This document shows, one piece after another, positions 7,824 through 16,238 of a DNA stretch of 41,813 nt. Position 1 is the stretch's first letter. Each line of letters opens with the position of its first letter. This DNA is from an uncultured Anaerolineae bacterium (GTDB taxonomy: Bacteria > Chloroflexota > Anaerolineae > Promineifilales > Promineifilaceae). The position numbers and the translations under genes were made by a program. Under the pieces are notes generated by a model. It did not search any database. It saw only the letters and a list, made by a program, of their open reading frames with translations, and was not told where the DNA came from. Location: positions 1 through 41,813 of the forward strand of contig CALECP010000053.1 in NCBI GenBank assembly GCA_937949915.1, written 5' to 3'.

Positions 7824-9665
7824 ATGGCAGCTATTATGCAGGGTCTCGATGCCGAGGCGTATGACCGACAATACGATGATAAAGCGTTGCTCAAGCGAAT
7901 CATCAGCTATTTCATGCAGCATCGCGGCCGTCTAGGCGTGATCGTGGTGTGCAACATCATGCTGGCCGTATTAGCCGCGTCACAACCGCTCATCATCCGA
8001 CGTGGTATCGAAGAGATCGCCGAGCGCAATGATATGTCGCTCATTCCGGTGCTGATCGTGATCATCACGGCCGTTGGTTTCAGCGTGTGGGCGGTCAATT
8101 GGGTGTATCGCATCGCCACAGTCAAAGTGTTGCAGGGCATCGTTTTGAGTATGCGTACCGATGCGTTTGATGCGGCCGCACGGCAAGATATGTCGTTTTA
8201 TGACGAATTTAGTAGCGGCCGGATCGTCAGCCGCATCACCAGCGATACAGACGAGTTCGGCCGGGTGGCGCAGCTTTCATTCGACCTGGTGCAGCAAGTA
8301 ACGACCGCGCTGATCCTCGTCATCACACTCATGGTCGAAACGCGCCTCGCCCTTATTTTGCTCGCCATGGCACCGATCACCTATCTGCTGGCAAACGGTT
8401 TTCGCGCCCTGGCACGACGCACCACACGCCAATCTTCCCGCGCCCTCGGCGAAGTCAACAAGTCAATTCAAGAAGCGGTGACAGGCATCGGGGTGGCAAA
8501 AAACTTTCGTCAGGAGCAAGCGATCTATGACGGGTTTCACGACATCAATGTACAAGCGTATCGCATCAACATCCGACGCAGTGCAGTGATCGCCGCCATT
8601 TTCCCCGCGATGGGGCTGCTACTCGGCTTCATGGTGGGCGCAATTGTGTACTTTGGCGGCCAAGCGGTGATCACAGAGGTGATCGCTATTTCCGCTTGGT
8701 ATCTGCTGGTCAGCACGCTGGATCGCTTCTGGTTTCCATTGGTCAATTTGTCCTCATTTTGGAGTCAGTTCCAGCAGGGGTTGAGCGCGGTTGAGCGGGT
8801 GTTTGCCCTGGTCGATGCAGAGCCTGTCGTAGTGCAACAAGATTCTCAAAAAGTACCGCCGCTAGACGGCCGGATCGATTTCGAGCATGTCGCCTTTCGC
8901 TACAAAACGGGTGAGCAAATCCTACCCAATTTCACGCTGACGATTGAGCCGGGGGAAACAATAGCCATCGTAGGACACACCGGCGCGGGCAAGTCGAGCA
9001 TTATCAAGCTGGTTTCCCGTTTTTATGAATTTCAGGGAGGCAAGCTGTCTATCGACGGCTTCGATATTCGTGATCTTGATTTGACGCAATATCGTTCGCA
9101 ATTGGGCATCGTGTCGCAAGTACCGTTTTTGTTTAATGGGACGGTGGCCGACAATGTACGGTTCGGCCGACCCGACATCACGGACGCACAAATTCTGAAA
9201 ATCGCACATCGCATCGGCCGGGGGGAATGGCTAGAGACGTTGCCAGACGGCATCGAGACAAATGTAGGCGAACGGGGCAGTCAGTTGTCGATGGGGCAGC
9301 GGCAATTGGTGGCGCTGACGCGGGTATTGGCGGCCGAGCCAGCGATTTTCATCTTCGATGAAGCGACGGCTAACATCGATCCGTTCACAGAAAGCCAAAT
9401 TCAGGAAGCGTTGCAATTGGTGATGGAAAATCGCACCTCTATCGTGATCGCACATCGCCTGAGTACGGTCAAATCGGCCGACCGCATCCTCGTACTCGAC
9501 CAGGGCGACATCATCGAACAAGGCAGCCACGATCAATTGATGGCACAGGGCGGCAATTACGCAGATCTGTACAATACCTATTTCCGCCATCAATCATTAG
9601 AGGCGATCAACAACCCTGAGTGGCTGGAACGGTGGCAGAAACGAGGCGAAAACGTTGACGATTAA
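7824..9665 (+). CDS. ABC transporter, fused permease and ATPase (MsbA/MdlB-like exporter)
   Basis: N-terminal TM domain; Walker A GHTGAGKSS; signature LSMGQRQLVAL; Walker B IFIFDEATANID; H-loop AHRLST. Confidence 0.9.
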   Translation: MAAIMQGLDAEAYDRQYDDKALLKRIISYFMQHRGRLGVIVVCNIMLAVLAASQPLIIRRGIEEIAERNDMSLIPVLIVIITAVGFSVWAVNWVYRIATVKVLQGIVLSMRTDAFDAAARQDMSFYDEFSSGRIVSRITSDTDEFGRVAQLSFDLVQQVTTALILVITLMVETRLALILLAMAPITYLLANGFRALARRTTRQSSRALGEVNKSIQEAVTGIGVAKNFRQEQAIYDGFHDINVQAYRINIRRSAVIAAIFPAMGLLLGFMVGAIVYFGGQAVITEVIAISAWYLLVSTLDRFWFPLVNLSSFWSQFQQGLSAVERVFALVDAEPVVVQQDSQKVPPLDGRIDFEHVAFRYKTGEQILPNFTLTIEPGETIAIVGHTGAGKSSIIKLVSRFYEFQGGKLSIDGFDIRDLDLTQYRSQLGIVSQVPFLFNGTVADNVRFGRPDITDAQILKIAHRIGRGEWLETLPDGIETNVGERGSQLSMGQRQLVALTRVLAAEPAIFIFDEATANIDPFTESQIQEALQLVMENRTSIVIAHRLSTVKSADRILVLDQGDIIEQGSHDQLMAQGGNYADLYNTYFRHQSLEAINNPEWLERWQKRGENVDD

Positions 9666-9677
9666 GCTCAATTTTTA

Positions 9678-12434
9678 TCAGAAATAGTTAAGGCGCGTCC
9701 CATACCATCTAATGTAACAAAGAGTCACACCACTCATTAACAATAGCAATAATGTGACGATGTGGGGTGAGATCGAAGTTGCTGCATTGGATACCAGTAA
9801 CAAAGCTGATGGGATTGGGGGTGGTGTATAGTTTGCCATGGATGCACAACTCACCGTTCCACCTGCCGGAACATGGTACGCTTGCACAAGGCTCATAATT
9901 GATTCAATCGTAAATTCACGATGATCAAAGACGCACCACGCATCTCTAAATTGCCAATTGTCAGGTGCATATCGTTTTAATGTTATTGGCCCGGGAGGGA
10001 GATTTTCAAATGCAACGATTCCTGCGCCATCTTGTGTTGAGACGGTTTGTGTAACTGTCCCGGTTGAATGAATTGCAACGTATGTGAACGTATCATCGAT
10101 ATCTGATGAATGTGAATTGGGTTGATGATTGACGGTTAAAGTTACCATACCTGATGTCTGTGGAACATAACGGTATGTGCAATTTACATAGTTTGCTGGT
10201 GCGATGTTGATAGGGGTATCGGGCGAAACCAATGTTTCCAGAGGGCTATCGGATGGTGTTGGCCAATGGATGCACCGCTTTGGGCCAATCAGTTGCAAGT
10301 CAGGATTTAAAATCGGGGTGATATGATATGTTCCGTATGGAATATCAAGGCTGACGCGAGCGGGGTCACTTCCACGGGATGTTTCGGTAAATGTGTATGT
10401 GCCGCTTACGGCCGTTGTGGCAGTGATTTGATAGGTAAACGTGAAAGGTTGCTCAGCATATGACACATAGGTTGTGATATTTAAAAATGCGTTTTGACTT
10501 TCTGGATAACTTGTAAATGAGCAGTTGGCGGGGTGCGTATTGCTTATCTCGAAACCGCCCGTTGGTTCGATGCGTGTCCATCGGTCATTGTTCGTATAAC
10601 ATGATGATTTGACATTGATCCAACCTGCATCCGTTTTTTCCATAACTTCATATTGTCCAAAAGGCACCGCGATTGTAACGCTTTGATCTGTACTGCCGTA
10701 CATCAATACGGTTTCAGTATGTGTAAAAACGGTGCTTTCTTCGGATGTGCCGGTGATCAAATATGTAAACGGAATGGGTTCTGTGGATATATTTGGGTAG
10801 ACATTTGTACGATTTGTGATGTGGAGTCTGCCCGGCCGATTTTGGTCAAGACTTACCATTTCGCAACTCAAATGCTGCCCTGCTTCCAACACAATTTCTT
10901 CTTGTTCAAAAAACTCGATCAAGCTATTGCCCGTTGTTAAATTGTCTCCGTCGATGTGTCTGATTGTGTCAACATAACGACTATAATTACCATAGATCGT
11001 ACACCATAGGTCATTGACCAATGTGTAATTTACTAGAGGGGTCGGTACGATTTGGTATGTACCGGATGGAACCATTGACGTGGAAATGCCATAACCATTG
11101 ACAGTTGTAACCAATTTTGTAAATGAGAGTTCTGGTGTGACATTGCCACGTGACGAGACCATCAATGGGAATACTGCATCCGCGCCTTCAACAACATGCT
11201 TAAATGAGATGAGGGCTTGATTGTCTGGCACAATCTGGGTGCTTGAATAGAAGCAAGATAATTTTGAGGCTGGAAGCGTCGTTATGATGTCGCCTGAGCT
11301 ATATTCGATCTCTATTGAAACAAAATCAAACGATTGTATACATTTGGCAGTCGTTTGCTCCCAGCTAGGTGGAAGCATATCGATTACTTCATACTTCCCT
11401 GTAGGGAGATTAGCGAACCTTACTGTACCGATCTGTCTGAAGTAACCACCACTTGCAGTGGGTTCAGGAAGTGCAATCGTCCTCGTTGTTTGGGCTGTTT
11501 CCGTCATTGTTGTCGATGAGATAACAAACGATGCTGAATCCTGAAGTCCAGATGAAGCAGGTACTCGTTTCTCAATCGTTAAATCAAATGTTCCCGGTTC
11601 AGGTTCGACAGACACATAAAAATCGCAAAATGTGGTTTCGTGTTCAGCCACAGTGAATTCGGACGGGCTTTCTCCTCCACAATCACCCTTCAGTACGATT
11701 GTGCCATCAGGAATTTGCTGCTCAATTGTTGCCGTGCCACTGATCGCCTTGAGATTGATACCAACAAATTCAGTGGTTCCAGTTACTGTGAATAAATGTT
11801 TGGTACTATCTGCCCCTGTAAGCGTATATGTGACTGGAAATGTACTGTTGATTGAGTGTTGTTGGACGACAATGCGTCCCTCATTATCGTTGAGGGCGAT
11901 ATAGCTTGAGCTAGTGCATTTGGCTTGATAACCAGTCGATAATATCATCCCTATGTTTGGTGCAATGGTGTCAATAATGTTGGAGTTGTTCGTTGTATCG
12001 ATGATATTACAGTGTGGTTTGTTGATACCATTTTCATATAAATTCCATCCATTATCAGGCAATTCGTGAATATAATATGTTCCTGGTTCAACGGTCAATG
12101 TGATTGAACCATAACGATTTGATGTGGTGATAGTTGTTTGTGTTGAAGTTTCCGTGCCATCTAATAATGTGCCTGTGATCAAATATGTGAATGTTCCATC
12201 ATATCCAATGGTTTCTTTTTCAATATGGATGGACACAGTTGTTGATTGGGAAGACTGAATCGGTTCAGCTAATTCTTGTGATATTTGAAGGGAATCAATT
12301 GTTGCATCAGATGGATGAGTTTGAGCGATAGCACTCAGTTTCATGCACCATATAAAAATAATAAATAGACTAATCAATATGGTGGTTTGGTATATATAAT
12401 TCGTATTTTTATTTTCCATGGAATATTTATGCAT
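9678..12434 (-). CDS. Large secreted, C-terminally anchored protein with about seven tandem beta-sandwich (SpaA/DUF5979-like) modules
   Basis: Recurrent pattern FTYLITGT...TxTxT...YGSxTxTVxxPxGxYxxxExxxxxW...C; N-terminal hydrophobic segment; C-terminal TM TLLLLLMSGVTLCYIRWYGTRLNYF. Confidence 0.75.
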   Translation of the reverse strand: MHKYSMENKNTNYIYQTTILISLFIIFIWCMKLSAIAQTHPSDATIDSLQISQELAEPIQSSQSTTVSIHIEKETIGYDGTFTYLITGTLLDGTETSTQTTITTSNRYGSITLTVEPGTYYIHELPDNGWNLYENGINKPHCNIIDTTNNSNIIDTIAPNIGMILSTGYQAKCTSSSYIALNDNEGRIVVQQHSINSTFPVTYTLTGADSTKHLFTVTGTTEFVGINLKAISGTATIEQQIPDGTIVLKGDCGGESPSEFTVAEHETTFCDFYVSVEPEPGTFDLTIEKRVPASSGLQDSASFVISSTTMTETAQTTRTIALPEPTASGGYFRQIGTVRFANLPTGKYEVIDMLPPSWEQTTAKCIQSFDFVSIEIEYSSGDIITTLPASKLSCFYSSTQIVPDNQALISFKHVVEGADAVFPLMVSSRGNVTPELSFTKLVTTVNGYGISTSMVPSGTYQIVPTPLVNYTLVNDLWCTIYGNYSRYVDTIRHIDGDNLTTGNSLIEFFEQEEIVLEAGQHLSCEMVSLDQNRPGRLHITNRTNVYPNISTEPIPFTYLITGTSEESTVFTHTETVLMYGSTDQSVTIAVPFGQYEVMEKTDAGWINVKSSCYTNNDRWTRIEPTGGFEISNTHPANCSFTSYPESQNAFLNITTYVSYAEQPFTFTYQITATTAVSGTYTFTETSRGSDPARVSLDIPYGTYHITPILNPDLQLIGPKRCIHWPTPSDSPLETLVSPDTPINIAPANYVNCTYRYVPQTSGMVTLTVNHQPNSHSSDIDDTFTYVAIHSTGTVTQTVSTQDGAGIVAFENLPPGPITLKRYAPDNWQFRDAWCVFDHREFTIESIMSLVQAYHVPAGGTVSCASMANYTPPPIPSALLLVSNAATSISPHIVTLLLLLMSGVTLCYIRWYGTRLNYF

Positions 12435-12606
12435 TTTTGGTATCTCCTGGCAAATGCTTTGTACAGTCTTGAATGATAAAAATGATAAATATGTGATTGG
12501 TCACGTTTATCACTCAGCACTCAGGCACATTATAAGTGTTTTTTTAGGTTTCGTTTGATTGAGGTCTTTTTTCTGTTGATATTTGGATTAATGGATTTTA
12601 ACGATG

Positions 12607-13113
12607 CTACAGATTTTGATATTGTACTTTATCGGAACAGAACCCAGTGTTTTTAGCCGATCCGCCCATGCTTGTTTTAGTTGCACTGCATATAGGTAGT
12701 ACGATTTTACGAGACTTCTCTCTGGAAAAAGAACGAAAATGCAGGATACGCTCAGGCTCTCTCTCAACTTTGCGGATGAGAACTTGACCATTTCCATATT
12801 TTTCTCGCACCCGCTTGGCTAATGAGCCAATATCAACATCATGGTCGATCAAGAACTCACCATAAATTGCCACATATTGTCCTAAATGGTTTTTAACCAA
12901 CGTGCTGTGCATCGCAATATACGCTTTGTTTTCAGTCGTGAATGGGTCAGGTTGTTTGATGGATGGTTGAGGCATGATGTTGTCTATGTGTCCTTCTTTT
13001 TCCCACAGATGACGAATGGCATCGCGCACGACATCGCTTTCTGATTGATAGCGGCCGGATGCGATTTTTGCCTCGATCCACTGCTCCATCTCTTCTGTAA
13101 CAATGATATTCAT
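12607..13113 (-). CDS. Second ParD/CopG-like RHH plus DUF5678-like protein (no protease partner)
   Basis: MNIIVTEEMEQWIEAKIASGRYQSESDVVRDAIRHL plus GQYVAIYGEFLIDHDVDIGSLAKRVREKYGN; paralogous to the protein at 470..928; unrelated C-terminal tail. Confidence 0.7.
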   Translation of the reverse strand: MNIIVTEEMEQWIEAKIASGRYQSESDVVRDAIRHLWEKEGHIDNIMPQPSIKQPDPFTTENKAYIAMHSTLVKNHLGQYVAIYGEFLIDHDVDIGSLAKRVREKYGNGQVLIRKVEREPERILHFRSFSREKSRKIVLPICSATKTSMGGSAKNTGFCSDKVQYQNL

Positions 13114-13144
13114 GCTTACAGCGTACTCGTTAAAAAACAGTGCG

Positions 13145-13708
13145 TCAAGATTCGGCCGCGCCCCGTTCGTAAAAAAGCAAAACAGTACTACCATACGTCC
13201 GTTCTTTGAACAGCGTCAGGTGCTTGAGTGCGATTTCTTCGTACTCTCTGGGGTCGATCTGGACGATCACGATGCCATCTGGTTTGAGCAAATCGTCGAT
13301 TCGCAATTCAATGCCAGCTATTGCGCCCACCCACACGCCATGATATTGCGGCGGAGCGACATAGATCACGTCAAAGGGGGTAGCGGCCGATTCGAGCCAT
13401 GAAAACGCATCCGCATGACGCACCGTTGCCCGATCTGCCAATTTGGTGTGGGCAACATTGTCTTGAATCACTTTGATCGCAGGACGCACTTTGTCGATAA
13501 AGGTGACATGCGCCGCCCCTCGGCTGAGGGCTTCGATACCGACTTGGCCTGTGCCAGCAAATAGATCGAGCCAGTGTGAATCGATGATGTAATCGGCATC
13601 AACTAAGTTGAATAGATTTTCTTTGACACGATCCATGATCGGCCGGGTTGTGTCACCCGGCACTTTTTTTAGTTTCATCCCTCGTGCAGAACCACTGATA
13701 ACGCGCAT
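13145..13708 (-). CDS. rsmD: 16S rRNA (guanine(966)-N(2))-methyltransferase RsmD
   Basis: MRVISGSARGMKLKKVPGDTTRPIMDRVKENLFNLV...WLDLFAGTGQVGIEALSRGA is a canonical RsmD N-terminus. Confidence 0.85.
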   Translation of the reverse strand: MRVISGSARGMKLKKVPGDTTRPIMDRVKENLFNLVDADYIIDSHWLDLFAGTGQVGIEALSRGAAHVTFIDKVRPAIKVIQDNVAHTKLADRATVRHADAFSWLESAATPFDVIYVAPPQYHGVWVGAIAGIELRIDDLLKPDGIVIVQIDPREYEEIALKHLTLFKERTYGSTVLLFYERGAAES

Positions 13709-13735
13709 GTTTTTCTCAACTCTCGAAATCATATC

Positions 13736-13771
13736 CACTGTAGGGACACGGCTCGCCGTGTCCCTACAGTG
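13736..13771. repeat. Perfect 17-bp-arm palindrome, TGTAGGGAC family
   Basis: CACTGTAGGGACACGGC-TC-GCCGTGTCCCTACAGTG. Confidence 0.9.
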
Positions 13772-13782
13772 AAATAGAAAAG

Positions 13783-13804
13783 GAAAAAGCCCGTTGGTAC
13801 GGGC
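13783..13804 (-). terminator. Rho-independent terminator downstream of greA
   Basis: On the minus strand: GCCCGT-acca-ACGGGC followed by TTTTTCC. Confidence 0.85.
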
Positions 13805-13836
13805 TGTTTTTCATTCATCGGTGCGACGGCCGCACA

Positions 13837-14322
13837 TCAGCCGATTTTAACGATCTTGAAGGAGACAGAACCGGCGGGGGCAGCCACTTCGACCACCTGC
13901 CCTTTTTTCGCACCCAGCAACGCTTTACCCAATGGGCTTTCGTTGGAGATGCGCCCCTCGGCCGGGTTGGCCTCGGCCGCGCCCACCAAATGATACCGCT
14001 CTTTTTCATCAAATCCGTCTTCGACAACGGTGACATAAGAGCCGATCTGGATCGTTTTCGATTTCTTGTCAGCCATTTCGATCAGTTCATAATTTCGCAA
14101 CATATCTTCGATCTCGATGATACGCCCCTCCAAAAACGACTGATCATTGCGTGCCGATTCCAATTCTGCATTATCAACAAAATCGTCGTCTTGTCCGTCT
14201 TCCATCGCCCGTTGCAAACGCGCAGCTACTTCTTCGCGCTTGTCGGTGCGTAAAATTCCTAGTTCTTCTTGAAGTTTTGCCAATCCATCTGGCGTGAGGA
14301 GAAAAGGCTTATTAAGAGCCAT
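13837..14322 (-). CDS. greA: Transcription elongation factor GreA
   Basis: LTPDGLAKLQEELGILRTDKREEVAARLQRAMEDGQDDDFVDNAELESARNDQSFLEGRI...ISNESPLGKALLGAKKGQVVEV. Confidence 0.93.
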   Translation of the reverse strand: MALNKPFLLTPDGLAKLQEELGILRTDKREEVAARLQRAMEDGQDDDFVDNAELESARNDQSFLEGRIIEIEDMLRNYELIEMADKKSKTIQIGSYVTVVEDGFDEKERYHLVGAAEANPAEGRISNESPLGKALLGAKKGQVVEVAAPAGSVSFKIVKIG

Positions 14323-14466
14323 ACAGTTACCTCGTTGTTATGCGTTTCATTCTGCCTACACAAACCTAATCGTGCAAAATGCCGCGACCCGAAACAATTT
14401 TCGGGCGGAGATTATACCAATTTCACTGGTAATGCAAAGCAACCCCGGCTAAACTTTGCCATTCGT

Positions 14467-16089
14467 ATGAAAATCGTGCGCCAATCGTTGTCCTTCTTGC
14501 CGTTTATTCTCATTGCGCTGGCTTTGCTTGCGTATGTGGGTTATTTCGTCATTTACAACTATTATGCGTGGTCTTTGTTTAATTTTCCGTTTGATTATGA
14601 CCAAGGGGAAGGTTTTGAGTTAGTCGATACGATATTGTTCGGCCAGGGGGAGTGGCCCTATCGCAGCAACGACAGCTATCCATTTTACTCATCCAACTAC
14701 CCGCCCGTCTTCCATTTGGTCATCATGCCGCTTGTGTGGATATTCGGCCCGCAATACTGGACAGGGCGCGTTGTCAGTTGGGTTGGCACATTGATCACGG
14801 CGGCGGCCATCAGCTACGGTGTGCAGCGCGAGATCAAGCGGTGGTGGCTATCGCTGATCGTCGGCCTGGCTTATCTTGCGTCCAATTACATTTATCACGT
14901 GGGGCCGCTCTTTCGCCAACATTTGTTCATGGTGATGTTAGAGACAGTCGCTATCGTTTATTTGACCGTGCTGACAGAACGGGAAGAAGCGCGGGGATTC
15001 TACAGTTGGCCGCGCCTCCTGGTGGTAATGGGACTGCTCTTGCTGGCAGGCTACACGAAGCAATTGGCGTATGCGACAGTGATAGCAACCTTTGGCTTTC
15101 TGCTTTTGCGCGACTGGAAACGGGCGATCAAGTGGGCAATTCCGTTTGGGCTGGTCACAGGCCTGATCTTCCTATTGATCAATGTGGCAACGGGCGGCGA
15201 ATGGTTTGTGGCAACAGTGATCGCCAATATCAATGAGTTTATGCCGGGGCAAGGGCGGGCATTATTTACCCAATGGTGGACGCTGCATCGTGTTTTGATC
15301 GTGATTTCGCTGATTTATGTGGTCAGCGATGCGGCGATTAATAGAACGCTCATGTCGGCGTATAGCATCTGGTTTGTGTTGACGGCCGTCAATGCGATTG
15401 TCACGGCCGGAAAGTGGGGTGCGGGTGAATCGTACTATGCGACGGCGATTGCGGCCAGTTGTATTCTCACCGGGCTGGCGTTTGGTCAATTGCTCAATAA
15501 CACGCGGCCGTACAAGATAATTCATACGATTTCGCTGGCAGTCGTCGCACTTTTGCTACTCAATCAGGCAGATCGCGTCTTTCACATGCCGACGCACACA
15601 CCAGAGCTACGCGCCATCGCCCGCTTCCTCAACAAGCCACAAGTCTCTTATATCGCGCCCCAGACATCTTGCTCACCAGAGCGCACTTACCAGATCATCC
15701 CCTGGGTTGATTCGGCCGGGGCGACCCTGCTCGGCCGGCCGCCAGGAAAAGAAGATCGACAATCTGGTGAAAATTTGGTTAAAATAGTTGAGCAAAGTGG
15801 CGAAGGTGCTATATTTAGCGAAGAAGCAGCCTTCAACCTGCGGCTGGGGCGTGATGTTGTCACCAACCCAACCCAGTTGCTCAATATCTACAAAAACGAG
15901 CGTGTTGATTTGACAGAGATGTTACAAATGCTGGAGAACAAGCAATTTCCGGCCGTTATTTTGCGCGGACAACTCTACCCCGAACCTGTTTTGCAGATGA
16001 TCGGTCAACACTACCACCATGAACACCTTGTTCAAATGAACGGATTCGTATACTGTGTTTTGCTACCAAACGAAACAACCCAACCGTAG
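14467..16089 (+). CDS. Multi-pass membrane glycosyltransferase-like protein (GT39/DUF2029-like)
   Basis: Many TM helices; NFPFDYDQGEGFELVDTILFGQGEWPYRSNDSYPFYSSNYPPVFHLVIMPLVWIFG resembles the first luminal loop of mannosyltransferase families. Confidence 0.65.
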   Translation: MKIVRQSLSFLPFILIALALLAYVGYFVIYNYYAWSLFNFPFDYDQGEGFELVDTILFGQGEWPYRSNDSYPFYSSNYPPVFHLVIMPLVWIFGPQYWTGRVVSWVGTLITAAAISYGVQREIKRWWLSLIVGLAYLASNYIYHVGPLFRQHLFMVMLETVAIVYLTVLTEREEARGFYSWPRLLVVMGLLLLAGYTKQLAYATVIATFGFLLLRDWKRAIKWAIPFGLVTGLIFLLINVATGGEWFVATVIANINEFMPGQGRALFTQWWTLHRVLIVISLIYVVSDAAINRTLMSAYSIWFVLTAVNAIVTAGKWGAGESYYATAIAASCILTGLAFGQLLNNTRPYKIIHTISLAVVALLLLNQADRVFHMPTHTPELRAIARFLNKPQVSYIAPQTSCSPERTYQIIPWVDSAGATLLGRPPGKEDRQSGENLVKIVEQSGEGAIFSEEAAFNLRLGRDVVTNPTQLLNIYKNERVDLTEMLQMLENKQFPAVILRGQLYPEPVLQMIGQHYHHEHLVQMNGFVYCVLLPNETTQP

Positions 16090-16238
16090 AGAACCAATAG
16101 ACCAGGAAAGCTGTACATCGTGATTGCGTTATTGCAAGATGGCACGACCCTCACTCATCAAGCAAGCAAAGCGAAGTACATAATACACTAGACTAGGACA
16201 TGGAACATAAAACCCAACTTTCTGGAGAGAGTAATTAT

